Below are positions 1 to 8,736 of a stretch of 35,747 bases of DNA, piece after piece. The notes below the pieces were generated by a model that had not been told where the DNA came from, did no database searches, and saw only the letters and a program-made list of their open reading frames with translations. The position numbers and the translations under genes were made by a program. The stretch lies in the NCBI GenBank assembly GCA_019359215.1, contig JAHHHS010000072.1, forward strand, positions 1 through 35,747, read 5' to 3'. Position 1 is the first letter of the stretch; each line of letters begins with the position of its first letter. The stretch comes from Nostoc indistinguendum CM1-VF10 (GTDB taxonomy: Bacteria; Cyanobacteriota; Cyanobacteriia; Cyanobacteriales; Nostocaceae).

Positions 1-121
1 TGTCAACTCGTTAGTAATATCATCGTGGTGGTAGCCGGAGATTACGCACTTATCCCCCTAGTGGGTAGTTCACCTAGTCCTTCTGCCTCCCCGAAAGACT
101 GGTTAAGACTAAGCCATGCCT

Positions 122-191
122 AGCACTGCGTGCTGCCTCGCTAAAGCTCGGCTCGGCAGGCTTGCCAAAGGGGGAAGTATCCCCGCTTTGG
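122..191. other. Candidate oriT: cluster of stem-loops upstream of mobC
   Basis: The 229 bases before mobC carry no gene but several small inverted repeats. AGCAC/GTGCT lies at 122-134, CTGCC/GGCAG at 133-159, and a strong hairpin at 165-191 has an 11-bp stem with one bulged G at 185 and an AGTA loop at 176-179. A structured segment immediately upstream of mobC and relaxase genes is the usual place for an origin of transfer. The nic site cannot be assigned from sequence alone, so oriT is an inference from position and structure. Confidence 0.4.
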
Positions 192-229
192 AAACCCCCT
201 CAAAAACTGCATCAACTTTTGTTTGACTT

Positions 230-628
230 ATGCCCAAAGCTTCTTCTCAGTCAATCGTCCGCACCAAAATGTTGCAAGTGCGATTCAGCCCAATTGAATA
301 CGAGATGATTCGCTCAAAAGCGGAAGATACGAGCATGAGTTTGGCAGAATTAACAAGACGTTGTATATTACTGCGACCAATCCCACCACCACCGCCGCGA
401 CTGGGCAGAGTTACTCTTGATACATACTTAGAACTTTCACGCATCGGCAACAACATCAACCAACTGGCTAAAGCCACCAATACCGCCATTAAAATGCAGT
501 TGCCACCGCCAGCATCACCAGAACTTCTACAAGAGTTACTAGAACTGCTACGACACTGCCAACGGGAAATAGCCAATACCTTCATCAAAGAATCAGACGA
601 GGAAACAGATGATTGGCAACCAGACTAA
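230..628 (+). CDS. mobC: MobC-like relaxosome accessory protein
   Basis: The 132-residue product has a ribbon-helix-helix-like N-terminus (KMLQVRFSPIEYEMIRSKA, about residues 14-32, then MSLAELTRRCIL) and the MobC signature LSRIGNNINQLAKATN near residues 69-84. A proline-rich stretch (PIPPPPPRL, about 50-58) lies between them. MobC proteins bind oriT and help the relaxase open the DNA strands during plasmid mobilization. The reading frame is intact and of normal length. The last 20 bases overlap the start of the relaxase gene, so the two are probably translationally coupled. The downstream relaxase is broken, so this protein may now be without a partner unless one is supplied in trans. Confidence 0.85.
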   Translation: MPKASSQSIVRTKMLQVRFSPIEYEMIRSKAEDTSMSLAELTRRCILLRPIPPPPPRLGRVTLDTYLELSRIGNNINQLAKATNTAIKMQLPPPASPELLQELLELLRHCQREIANTFIKESDEETDDWQPD

Positions 629-1784
629 AGGGCGAGGGTTTTGCGGACTGCTGAATTATTTGGAGTCTCAGAAAGATGCCAAACTCATTGGTGGTAACAT
701 GGGTGGCGATAACGCCCGCGCACTGGCCAGAGAATTCAAAATCTCTCGACAACTAAACCTAGAAGCTGACCGAGTAGTGTACCATGCATCATTATCACTA
801 CCAGAAAACGAGCGACTAGACGAAACAACTTGGAACGAACTTGCTAACCGCTATCTCGAAGAGATGGGCTTTGACAGTAACCAGTACGTAGTCTACAGAC
901 ACAGTAACACCCAACACGACCACATACATATTTGCGCCAGCCGCATTCGGTTAGATAACGGGAAGATTGTACATGATAGCTGGGATTACAAGCGTAGCAA
1001 AACCATTATCCGGCAGCTAAAACGAGATTACGGCTTACAACAAACTCACAGCAGCCACGAGAAATTATCGCGTAATCCCAGTATTGGACAACAAAAACGG
1101 CTAGAAAGAGAACATGAAGAATATATCAACGGTGAGCGCCTTACACCACAAGAACGCCCCATTAAATAACAACTCCAGGAACTAATCGACCGCGTCACAA
1201 GAGATAAACCGACTATGCCCTAACTGGTTGAACGATTGCAATTACAAGGTGTAGAAGTTCGTCATGGCTTAACACGCAACGGAAAAAGTAAGGGCATCTC
1301 GTACTTGTGGAATGACCAGAAATTTAGCGGCACTTCTTTGGGGCCTGCTTATACATGGCCAGGACTGCAAAAACACTCTGAGATTGACTACCAGCCCCAA
1401 TGGGATGACGCGCGGATTGAGTATCTGTCGAAGAATCCTGTTCAACGAGCAGTTGTTAGCCAACAACTAGAAACCTCACCAGAAGATTCGGGGATAGCTA
1501 CTAGCCCAGTTCGAGAACTTGAGCGAGGTTCAAGTCAGTCATTCGAGGCGATTACTGCAATTGTCCGATATCTTGAACTACAAAAAATTGAGCAGTCATT
1601 AACAAAGTCTTCCCTAAGTGAAACGTTACCACAATTAACAGAACAACTGTCCGGGTATCAGCAGCAGCTACAAGCAAGAAGAACCACATTCGACGATCTC
1701 TTGGCGGCGATTGCTAATGTGGAGCAACAACTCTTATCACAAAGAGGGGTAAAGTTACGGAAGCTGTCACCAGGGGCAAATTAG
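609..1784 (+). pseudogene. Relaxase/mobilization nuclease, interrupted by two in-frame stops
   Basis: Residues 1-186 form the relaxase domain: VVYHASLSLPENE near 57-68 and a histidine cluster HDHIH (His103, His105, His107) that would bind the metal ion. The frame meets TAA at 1167-1169, continues open for 17 codons, meets a second TAA at 1221-1223, and then stays open to 1784. The part after the stops (VEVRHGLTRNGKSKGISY and FSGTSLGPAYTWPGLQKH) is the usual C-terminal region of cyanobacterial relaxases, which places all pieces in one original gene of about 391 residues. Both stops differ from CAA (Gln) by one C-to-T change. The N-terminal piece keeps the metal-binding histidines, so partial activity cannot be excluded. 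Loss of function is the simplest reading. The family is PF03432-like, and I cannot assign the MOB class. Confidence 0.8.
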
Positions 1785-2024
1785 CCTGTCAGTACTACGA
1801 GACAAACGTTTTAGCTATCATGATTTGGGCTAGCGATCGCTTCCCATTGCTAAAAAGTTCCGATTTGAATTGGAGTCGGAACTTTCATAGCGATTTTCAT
1901 GTACTGTTCAACCCTTTTCACTCACTGAACCAGAATCAAACTGGATAAAGTTCCAACTCCTCAATAAAATTCGGTACTTTATTCATTACTTTGCCCCTGG
2001 TGACACTTTCCGTAACACTACCCC
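1746..2024. repeat. Long inverted repeat, 35-bp arms, at the relaxase 3' end
   Basis: Positions 1746-1780, the last codons of the relaxase frame, reappear inverted at 1990-2024 with 31 of 35 bases identical; the arms are 209 bp apart. The segment between contains a HIP1 octamer near 1832-1839 and a second, perfect 10-bp inverted repeat (1854-1863 with 1876-1885, 12-base loop) that could act as a transcription end for the mob genes, although no T-run follows. The gene-free stretch 1785-2147 holds nothing else I can recognise. Confidence 0.75.
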
Positions 2025-2147
2025 AACTAACAATTTTCTTAGAGGAAAGGCGATCCAGTGTTTCCTACTGCGATCACCTTTTGTCGTGTCTTCTGACCAA
2101 GAAGCTTGACAACTACCTTAGGGACTAGCAGGAAAATAAAGTACCAG

Positions 2148-2930
2148 CTAAACAGGGACGGCAGTAATATCCCATTTGGGTAATGTTTCAGAACGTTGCC
2201 ATTGGGGTTGGTACTGTTCTAACTCTCGTGAGAGAACCTTAATTCCTTTCTCATAAGTGATTTCAACCAGATGTACAATAGATGCAATTCCTTTCCAAGT
2301 CATATTGGCAGCCCAATGAGCTGCGGCTTCAACAGAATCCAAAATTGCGCCATTCCAATAATTCTCCAGGGCAGCCCAACACCGCTCTATAGGATTGTAC
2401 TTGCTATGGTATGGGGGATAATAAATCAGTCGGATTTTGAGATTAATTGCTTGAGATAACTCAACCATACGTTTAATAAATTGTGTACGGTCACTGCGAG
2501 TCGCTGCACCACCATCAAGATCAATCACCCATTCATCGATATCAAGGTAATTGTTTTGATTCTCATGCCACCAAGCGGTTAAACAATCGACTATAAAATC
2601 ACTGGTTTCCGCCGACTGACCCAAATAAATCGATAACTGGTTACTGTGCGTGTTGAGAATGCCAAAGGGAACTAAGACTTCTTGCCACTGAGTATCATGA
2701 TCATCCGCCGCTTTTGCCTCCAGTGTCCGGGCTTTACCACCTCTAGAAAGGTTCCCAATCTTCACTTTGGCTTTAGTATCAATAGACACTCTCAATGATT
2801 TGGGATTCTCATCTGATGCCTGATTCTCCCGGAACACATTCTCAAATATGGTCGCTTCAGTTCCCCCCAGGTACTTCAACATAGCACTTGGGGCATCTTC
2901 CAAGTTTTCATTTTCCCCTAACCGATTGAT
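2148..2930 (-). pseudogene. ISAzo13-type transposase, 5'-truncated
   Basis: The conserved part reads LRVSIDTKAKVKIGNLSRGG, then FGILNTHSNQLSIYLG, FIVDCLTAWW, WVIDLDGGAATRSDRTQFIK, YYPPYHSKYNPIERCW and a C-terminal RSETLPKWDITAVPV. This is the order seen in ISAzo13-family DDE transposases, with Asp of SIDTKAK and Glu of NPIER as likely catalytic residues. About 260 residues remain, where intact members exceed 400, so the N-terminal half is missing. In the second catalytic block DLDGG stands where NLDNG is more usual. The frame ends upstream in a short dispersed repeat (2930-2961). No terminal inverted repeats were found, so this is a dead fragment between the mob region and the first exoprotein gene. 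Confidence 0.82.
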
Positions 2931-2961
2931 GCGACACCGAACAGCCCGCCGCAGGCATCGC
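2930..2961 (-). repeat. Short dispersed repeat of Nostoc type
   Basis: On the minus strand this reads GCGATGCCTGCGGCGGGCTG and continues into a GTTCGGTGTCGCA tail. It resembles the element at 6733-6762. It sits exactly where the transposase frame loses similarity to its family, which suggests the repeat broke the gene or marks the deletion junction. Confidence 0.55.
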
Positions 2962-3068
2962 GAATCTCCTGAACCTGCTGACATTCCTGGGGCAGGTAGT
3001 TGAAGGACTTCAGATGCTGCAACTCAACGGTGTACTTCCCATCCCACATCCTCACCGTGCAACTGATC

Positions 3069-3093
3069 GTAGGTGATTTACCGAACTTGATAT
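3069..3093. repeat. 25-bp dispersed repeat, copy A
   Basis: The segment matches 21642-21666 at 22 of 25 bases (shared core CCGAACTTGATAT). It abuts the stop codon of the first exoprotein gene, which is also the point where the 3' similarity between the two exoprotein genes ends. The bases between here and the transposase remnant hold no recognisable gene. Confidence 0.6.
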
Positions 3094-6000
3094 CATTGAC
3101 TACAGGATATGGCAGAGGGAATAGAAGAACTTTGCACAGATTGAGCCACAAGCATAACATGACCATTAGCATCGACAATCCATCCTTGAGCCTCCACAAT
3201 CGGATCGCTAGATTTGGTCATAGATGCAGTAGATGATTTATCCGTGACTCCGTGTGTTACTTGTTCGGGCAAATCTACCCAACCAGTAATCACTACTCGT
3301 CCCCGCAACGGCTCGTTAGGACTTTGGGGTAATCCACCGCGTCCTGTAGCGATAAAACGACTGGCGTTTTGTCCTCTTCTGGGTGTGCAACCTTGGGCGA
3401 TTTGTTGGGATGCATCCACGAGGTTAGAGGGTAGTTGAACTAAGCCGCGACTAGGGTCAGTATCTGGGCTGTTGATAGTTACCTCCCCACTCACTCCCAA
3501 TTCTGAACTTGCTGTAATGTCGCTTATTTCGGTTGGGATTTTTTGGGGGAGAATACCGAAAATACCGTTTGTTGTAATGTCAACTCTACCACCAGTGCCG
3601 CTGAAAGCATTGGCTGTAATGTCGCTGTTTTCTGAGGGGACAGCAACGATGAAAGGAGTGTTGATAGTGATGTTGCCGCCATTTCCACCAGCTTGTGCAG
3701 TGCCTGCGGTAGTGGAGATATTACTGTTGCGGCGCAGGAGCAATAAGTCTTGAGCTTGTAGCTTAATATTGCCGCCATTTCCTGATTTGGTTGTAGAAAT
3801 AATAGCTCCTTGATTATCCAGTTTTATGGAGCGAGCTTGTACCTCCAGATTTCCTGCCTTGCCTGAACCTAAACTGCTCACAGTAACCTCTGCCCCATCC
3901 CGGACATTTAACTGCCCAGTTTTAATAGTCAAGTTTCCGGCATTGCCAGTACCCGTTGTTTCTGCTGTTAATTTGCTGGCGTACTGACCATCAGTTGAGG
4001 TGCCACTTAGTTCCACAGATTCTGAGGCTGTCACTTCCACAGTTCCCCCTGAACCACTACTATAAGTAGAAGTTGTGACCTCTGCTCCATCGCGGATAAC
4101 TAATCTCTTAGTTGCAATTCTCACTTTGCCAGCAGCTTCAGAACCCAAAGTAGTACTAAAAATGAAACTGCGACTACCATTTTTTGGTCTTCCAAAAAGT
4201 TCTACAGATTCCGAAGCCGTTACTTCTACAGTTCCTCCCAAACCGTTCCCAAAAGAACCAGCTCCTACTTCAGCTCCATCCTGGATAATCAATCTTCCCG
4301 TTTTGATGGTCAAATTTCCCCCAGATCCCGTAGCTCCTTTATTGACCAGAGTAAATATACCACTGCTAACAACCTGACCATCTGCATTTGTTCCCGATCC
4401 AATCAGTTCTACCGATTCCAAAGCAGCCACACTCAAATTGCTCGCTGAACCTTTGCCAGAAGTATCCGCTGCTATCTGTCCTCCATCTTGGACTATTAAC
4501 CGTTTAGTATCTATTGTCAAATTTCCAGCATTTCCAATAGCTCCTTGATCTACTCTAGTGCCCAATTTACTTCCAGATATATTATCTTTACTACGTCCGC
4601 TTACTTTAACTAAGTCAGTAGCGTGAACATTTAAATTCCCCGCATTTCCTATGCCAAAAGTACCAGTACCTATCTGTCCACCATCTTCAACAAACAGTTG
4701 CTCAGTATCAATGTTTACATTTCCCCCAGAACCAGTGGCTTTTTGATTTACGTAAGCATTTATGGAACTAGGGTATTGACCGCCATATTTGGCTGATGTT
4801 CCAATCACTCTCACTTCTTTTGCCCGAATGGTTACATTCCCTGCCTTTCCAGCGCCAAAGTTAGCAGATGTGACCTCTGCCCCTCCTTGGACAATCAACT
4901 GCTTAGTTTCAACGTTGACATTTCCCCCAGAACCTGTGGCTTTCGATTCGACTGTGGCACGCAAGCTACTTGCAATTTCACCATCTTCTGATTCCCCAAT
5001 TACTTGCACAGAATCAGAGGCAGTTACAGTCACTTGTCCTCCTTGTCCCTCACTATGAGTGGAAGCTGTTACTTGTGCTCCGTCCTGAAGGCTCAACTTC
5101 CCAGTCGTAATTGACAAACTTCCCCCAGACCCAACGCCGTAGGTCCGAGCAGAAAGTAGGCTACCTTGTTTACGACCATTAGCTAAGGTTCTAGACCCTG
5201 TCAACTCCACGGACTCTGAGGCTGTCACACTTAAAGACCCTCCTGGTTGAGACCCCAGAGTATTTGCCTGAATCTGGGAACCATTAGTGAAGGTAATTCG
5301 CCTGCCTGTCACCTGTACATCACCACCACCTTCCCCACTGGCATCAACTATCGTCTGTTGAGATAGTTGAATGTTGCCAAAGTTTTTCATACCACTATAG
5401 TCTAAGGAAAAACCTTTATTGGTCGGACTGAGGGTAACTAAACCTTCTCCTGCAACACTGCCCAATTCAATCCGTCCCCCAGATGTCTTCAGCGTTGCTC
5501 CCTCCAACACCACATCTCCACCCACTAAAGCTAAGGTTTGGTTTGGCTGCACGCGCAAACCAAAATCGGTATCAACTGGCTTGGTTGTTTCCCTGAGTCC
5601 CTGACCATTACCCTGTATTAAAATCCTTCCCGGATTTAATCCGTATTGCAAGCCAATAGGCACGCTGACAGTCAATAGCGGTGTAGTTTGGGGAGCAACA
5701 GCACTAAACTCCGTCCCATCATTAAATTTCAAGCTACTTGCCGTACTTATCAAAAACGAACCATTCACATCCAGACGGGCGTTTGGTCCAAAAATAATTC
5801 CATTGGGATTAATCAAAAACAGATTAGCATTACCCAGTACACCAAGCTTTCCGAAAATGTTGGAGACATTATTCCCACTCACACGACTGAGAATATTCTT
5901 AATTCCAACCGGATTAGTGAAATAAACTCCTCGCCCTTCACCGACATTGAATTCCCCAAAGCTGTGGAAGAGGTTACCTCCGCGAATTGCTCCACCATCA

Positions 6001-6188
6001 ATTCGGTCACTCAAAGTACCATTGATATCAATATTGGGCGTAACGACGGAACTTTGAGTACCCAAAGTGTTATCTGTTGTAATTTGGGCACAAGCACGGT
6101 CAGCACAGTAGGCAATGACTCCCACTATTGCCAACAAACTCGCCAGCCTTAAGTGCCAATACTGACTGAACAAGCTATTAGTAATCAC
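3093..6188 (-). CDS. FHA-like TPS exoprotein (1031 aa)
   Basis: This is a large surface or secreted protein of the two-partner secretion (TpsA) type. It starts at GTG with a hydrophobic signal segment (about residues 13-35, ending in ACAQ). The filamentous-haemagglutinin N-terminal secretion domain follows, with hallmarks GGAIRGGNLFHSFGEFNVGE, NIFGKLGVLGNANLFLINPNGIIFGPNARLDV and a GNGQGLR segment. From about residue 230 to 870 come imperfect beta-helix repeats of the form GSGGNVNVETKQLIVQGGAE. The C-terminus (GRGGLPQSPNEPLRG, EAQGWIVDANGHVMLVAQ) is the conserved cyanobacterial tail. No TpsB transporter is in the window. The last ~380 bases are nearly identical to the 3' end of the second exoprotein gene. 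It stands alone, without the CHAT gene that follows its relative. Role in adhesion or cell-surface structure is inferred from family. Confidence 0.88.
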   Translation of the reverse strand: MITNSLFSQYWHLRLASLLAIVGVIAYCADRACAQITTDNTLGTQSSVVTPNIDINGTLSDRIDGGAIRGGNLFHSFGEFNVGEGRGVYFTNPVGIKNILSRVSGNNVSNIFGKLGVLGNANLFLINPNGIIFGPNARLDVNGSFLISTASSLKFNDGTEFSAVAPQTTPLLTVSVPIGLQYGLNPGRILIQGNGQGLRETTKPVDTDFGLRVQPNQTLALVGGDVVLEGATLKTSGGRIELGSVAGEGLVTLSPTNKGFSLDYSGMKNFGNIQLSQQTIVDASGEGGGDVQVTGRRITFTNGSQIQANTLGSQPGGSLSVTASESVELTGSRTLANGRKQGSLLSARTYGVGSGGSLSITTGKLSLQDGAQVTASTHSEGQGGQVTVTASDSVQVIGESEDGEIASSLRATVESKATGSGGNVNVETKQLIVQGGAEVTSANFGAGKAGNVTIRAKEVRVIGTSAKYGGQYPSSINAYVNQKATGSGGNVNIDTEQLFVEDGGQIGTGTFGIGNAGNLNVHATDLVKVSGRSKDNISGSKLGTRVDQGAIGNAGNLTIDTKRLIVQDGGQIAADTSGKGSASNLSVAALESVELIGSGTNADGQVVSSGIFTLVNKGATGSGGNLTIKTGRLIIQDGAEVGAGSFGNGLGGTVEVTASESVELFGRPKNGSRSFIFSTTLGSEAAGKVRIATKRLVIRDGAEVTTSTYSSGSGGTVEVTASESVELSGTSTDGQYASKLTAETTGTGNAGNLTIKTGQLNVRDGAEVTVSSLGSGKAGNLEVQARSIKLDNQGAIISTTKSGNGGNIKLQAQDLLLLRRNSNISTTAGTAQAGGNGGNITINTPFIVAVPSENSDITANAFSGTGGRVDITTNGIFGILPQKIPTEISDITASSELGVSGEVTINSPDTDPSRGLVQLPSNLVDASQQIAQGCTPRRGQNASRFIATGRGGLPQSPNEPLRGRVVITGWVDLPEQVTHGVTDKSSTASMTKSSDPIVEAQGWIVDANGHVMLVAQSVQSSSIPSAISCSQ

Positions 6189-6582
6189 AGGCTTATCTTA
6201 AAAAAATTTGCTACTCTGTCTAACTAGAGCTTTTTAATACTTTTGTATAAAAACTCAGAGTTTTTTAGTTTACAAAGTTTTTGAGAAATTGCATGAAGCA
6301 TTAATAAATATTTACTGTAATTTCGCTCAAATTTTTTATTTCTTTGCACCGATTTGATTTCTGTCTCAAATGACCTATTAAAATCAGGTTATTTATCAGT
6401 CTTTAATTGCATTAAGTCATGAGCCAAATCCGTTCAAAACTCCATTGCACCAACCCAAAGGGTACTATACTGTTGATGCGATCGCTTTAACTTAGAGGTT
6501 GTTTGAAAAGTCGGCTAGGTTGTAAAAAAGCCCTCTCAGTATAAGCTGTGAATAGATAGTAGACAGCACTCTCGTGAGCAAC
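6189..6582. other. AT-rich leader upstream of the first exoprotein gene; no gene seen
   Basis: About 390 bases without a supportable coding frame. The part next to the exoprotein start is strongly AT-rich and must contain its promoter, but no clear -35/-10 pair could be chosen. A GCGATCGC octamer spans about 6479-6486. GAGGTTGTTTGAAAAGT near 6496-6512 looks like an IS end and lies upstream of the transposase scrap at 6583. Confidence 0.5.
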
Positions 6583-6715
6583 ATGAGTAAAGCATACCCT
6601 AGCAATCTGACCCACGCTCAATATGAAGTTCTTAGTGACATGATTCCAGAACCCAAAAGAGGTGGTCGCTTTTCTTGAAGTCGATATGTGGGAAGTCTTG
6701 AACGCGATTTTGTGA
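6583..6715 (+). pseudogene. IS5-type (DUF4096) transposase, N-terminal remnant with frameshift
   Basis: From the ATG the frame gives MSKAYPSNLTHAQYEVLSDM followed by IPEPKRGGR. After a frameshift near 6670 it continues in another frame as LEVDMWEVLNAIL before a stop at 6713-6715. Together these match the start of small IS5-family transposases (SNLTxAQYExLSDLIP then VDMWEVLNAIL). Only about 40 residues survive. The rest of the element is gone and a short dispersed repeat follows at 6733. Confidence 0.78.
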
Positions 6716-6732
6716 GGTCGGGTAAAAAAAAT

Positions 6733-6762
6733 GCGATGCCTTCGGCGGGCTACGCCTACGCT
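6733..6762 (+). repeat. Short dispersed repeat of Nostoc type
   Basis: The 30-base segment begins GCGATGCCTTCGGCGGGC and ends TACGCCTACGCT, the common Nostocales form of this repeat. It lies directly downstream of the IS5-type scrap. From here to 6965 the DNA is AT-rich with no gene seen. Confidence 0.65.
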
Positions 6763-6965
6763 AAAACTTTCATCTCTGTATCAGGTAATTTTATTTGCAA
6801 TTAATACACGTAATTCCACGAGAAATCATCTTGATGAGATATCTCAAAAAGATTGCTAGTAAGTCATTTGACAATTATTTCCCAAAATATCTGTAATCAG
6901 TCTTTGATACTTAGTATTAATTAAAGCAATAAATAGCTAAAGATGAAAAGCAAGTATAAAAATAA

Positions 6966-7443
6966 TCAAGCAGTTTGAGGTTTAATAAAGGAATTAAAGA
7001 TAGAAGTACAAAAATTATCCCAACTTCCAGCTACCCATTGACAACGCAGATTTAACATAATTTCTGCATTTTCTTTCAACCAAAATTTACTACTACCCTT
7101 GATTCTTAAATTGACAACTTGGCGGATTAAACTCAATGTGCCGCTTCAAAAGAACTAGCTATGGCACCATATTTTGCAATACCTGACCGAACTAATGGGG
7201 TTAAGCCCTCTGACATTCCTAACCATTTTAACAAGGGACAGAATCCTTCATTTGTAGATTTATTATTCGCTTTTTTTCTTTTTTTTGAACAACGTATGGT
7301 AATTTGAGATTTACTACAACATTACCTACTGTTAATATTTTCCTCTTCGTATAACCGTGTCTTTGCGTGTCGGTATGCCACCATCCTTTGGTTTGATTAA
7401 TTGCTATTTTATGAGCTGACTCTGATTGAGAAAGCTTATGCAA
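6966..7443 (-). pseudogene. Transposase remnant with frameshifts (family not settled)
   Basis: Read on the minus strand, three frames join into one protein-like path. The first is GWWHTDTQRHGYTKRKILTV and NVVVNLKLPYVVQKKEKK (7443 down to about 7228). The second is KWLGMSEGLTPLVRSGIAKY with GAIASSFEAA. The third is TLSLIRQVVNLRIKGSSKFW, LKENAEIMLNLRCQWVAGSW and a tail ending IKPQTA (stop 6966-6968). The last block, with an ENAEIMLNLRCQW-like helix followed by a tryptophan-rich end, looks like the C-terminus of a transposase of the ISKra4/UPF0236 kind, but I am not certain of the family. At least two frameshifts and an internal gap make it non-functional. Confidence 0.6.
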
Positions 7444-7473
7444 TAAGATGGCGATACATTGACCTGCTAAAAC

Positions 7474-7673
7474 GTAAGGATTCAGGTGTTTAAAACTCAG
7501 TCACAGAGCCAGTTTCAAAATTGAGTTCGCTTATTAACATACCTTTAGTCGCAATAAGGCACGAAAATATAGTCGTTACGCAATTTTTATTGAGAATACA
7601 AATTTGTGACTAATCCCCGAAAACCTTTATTAGCAAAAGATTGTAGAGATTTTGGTATGACCTGAATCCTTAC
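7474..7673. mobile_element. MITE-like element, 200 bp, 14-bp perfect terminal inverted repeats
   Basis: GTAAGGATTCAGGT at 7474-7487 is repeated exactly inverted at 7660-7673. The 172 bases between have no coding frame of note. Size and perfect termini suit a MITE, or the trimmed end of the neighbouring IS. No clear target duplication is visible. The flanking 7674-7837 holds nothing recognisable. Confidence 0.4.
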
Positions 7674-7837
7674 AGTCAATAAAAGCGAGAATTCTAGTTT
7701 TGAGATCATCCGGACTCTGGGAACTGGCTCTTCTTAGTAACTTCCGGACTAAAATGCTGACTCGCAATGTTTATTCAATAGCCGACTTATCCTTATCACC
7801 AGTATTCAGACGCAAGTGGTCAATTATTTATGAAGCC

Positions 7838-8419
7838 CTACAAGATGTCAATGTCGCTGCTCATTAAGCTCGGATTGTTTGATAACTTGGCGAATAGAAT
7901 CTGTTGTGATGAGCCATTCCCGTCAACATCAAAGAACAGATTTCCTTTACTGGGGTCATAAATAAATCGATCATCGGCATCTTTAGCAGATGAACCGAGT
8001 ACAAACTGATTAGCAGGCAGTACACCAGGGTTCAACCCACCGTCAAAGCCATTGCCTCTCTGAAACTCGAATCTGTCTGACTCACCCCTGTTGAAGTCTT
8101 TAATAGTATCTACCCCCTCCGCAGGAGAATCAAAGTAAAACCTATCTCTACCGCTGCCTCCTGTCAGTATATCTTTACCGTTGTAACCGTATAGTATGTC
8201 GTTACCGCTTCCGCCATACAGTTCGTCTCTATCAGTGCCGCCATACAGGTCGTCATTACCATTGTTACCGTACAGCTTGTCCTTTCCTGTATCACCTCCA
8301 TCTAGGCGGTCATTACCATCGCCACCATTTAAGGTGTCATTTCCATCAAGACCAAATATCTCATCGTCCTCGCCAAGACCATTTATGTTGTCGTTTCCAG
8401 GAGTACCGTTTAAAAACAT
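7838..8419 (-). CDS. RTX-type calcium-binding repeat protein (193 aa)
   Basis: The N-terminal half is made of glycine/aspartate nonapeptides: GTPGNDNINGLGEDDEIFG, GNDTLNGGDGNDRLDGG, GNDDLYGGTDRDELYGGSG and NDILYGYNGKDILTGGSGRD, up to about residue 95. These bind Ca2+ in a parallel beta-roll. The C-terminal half (DRFYFDSPAEGVDTIKDFN; DRFIYDPSKGNLFFDVDGNG; a final hydrophobic tail) is the usual cap of cyanobacterial RTX proteins and carries the type I secretion signal region. There is no N-terminal signal peptide, as expected for type I export. A good ribosome site (GAGGAAA) precedes the ATG. It has no partner gene next to it. The HlyD/ABC pair 10 kb away has a C39 domain, so it more likely handles double-glycine substrates. 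It is small for the family, and no enzymatic domain is visible. Confidence 0.88.
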   Translation of the reverse strand: MFLNGTPGNDNINGLGEDDEIFGLDGNDTLNGGDGNDRLDGGDTGKDKLYGNNGNDDLYGGTDRDELYGGSGNDILYGYNGKDILTGGSGRDRFYFDSPAEGVDTIKDFNRGESDRFEFQRGNGFDGGLNPGVLPANQFVLGSSAKDADDRFIYDPSKGNLFFDVDGNGSSQQILFAKLSNNPSLMSSDIDIL

Positions 8420-8736
8420 TTTAGTTTCCTCGATCTGTAAAATTTGCCATGAACTACAAGTGTTGAACTAGTAATTCGTTTACTAAAACAAGTTTGACCA
8501 ATTCAGTGCGCCGAGGGAGCAGAAGGCAGGCGACGCGAATAGCCGTCTACCATCACGCGCCCTCTGTATTTATCCTATACGTGCTAATTGCGAGTAGTAT
8601 GCAGAGATTGCAGAACCTTATGTTTGCCTTTTTAAAAAAATCCTTGTAAATACCTTATAAATGCCTTTTAGTTAAATAATGTTTAGTATGCGAAGTTTTT
8701 CTGAGTCCTTGATAAAATCAGGAGCAGAAAATTTGA
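8420..8736. other. Gene-free stretch upstream of the RTX gene
   Basis: This holds the RTX promoter region. Near 8507-8565 there is a GC-richer segment (GGGAGCAGAAGGCAGGCGAC and following), out of keeping with the AT-rich surroundings and probably repeat-derived. No open reading frame, RNA gene or convincing promoter could be assigned. Confidence 0.4.

Noticed and set aside
2918..3199. A 93-codon minus-strand frame between the transposase remnant and the first exoprotein gene
   Set aside because: Its first part lies in the exoprotein 3' end in another frame, and its last part is the short dispersed repeat. No family resemblance could be defended.
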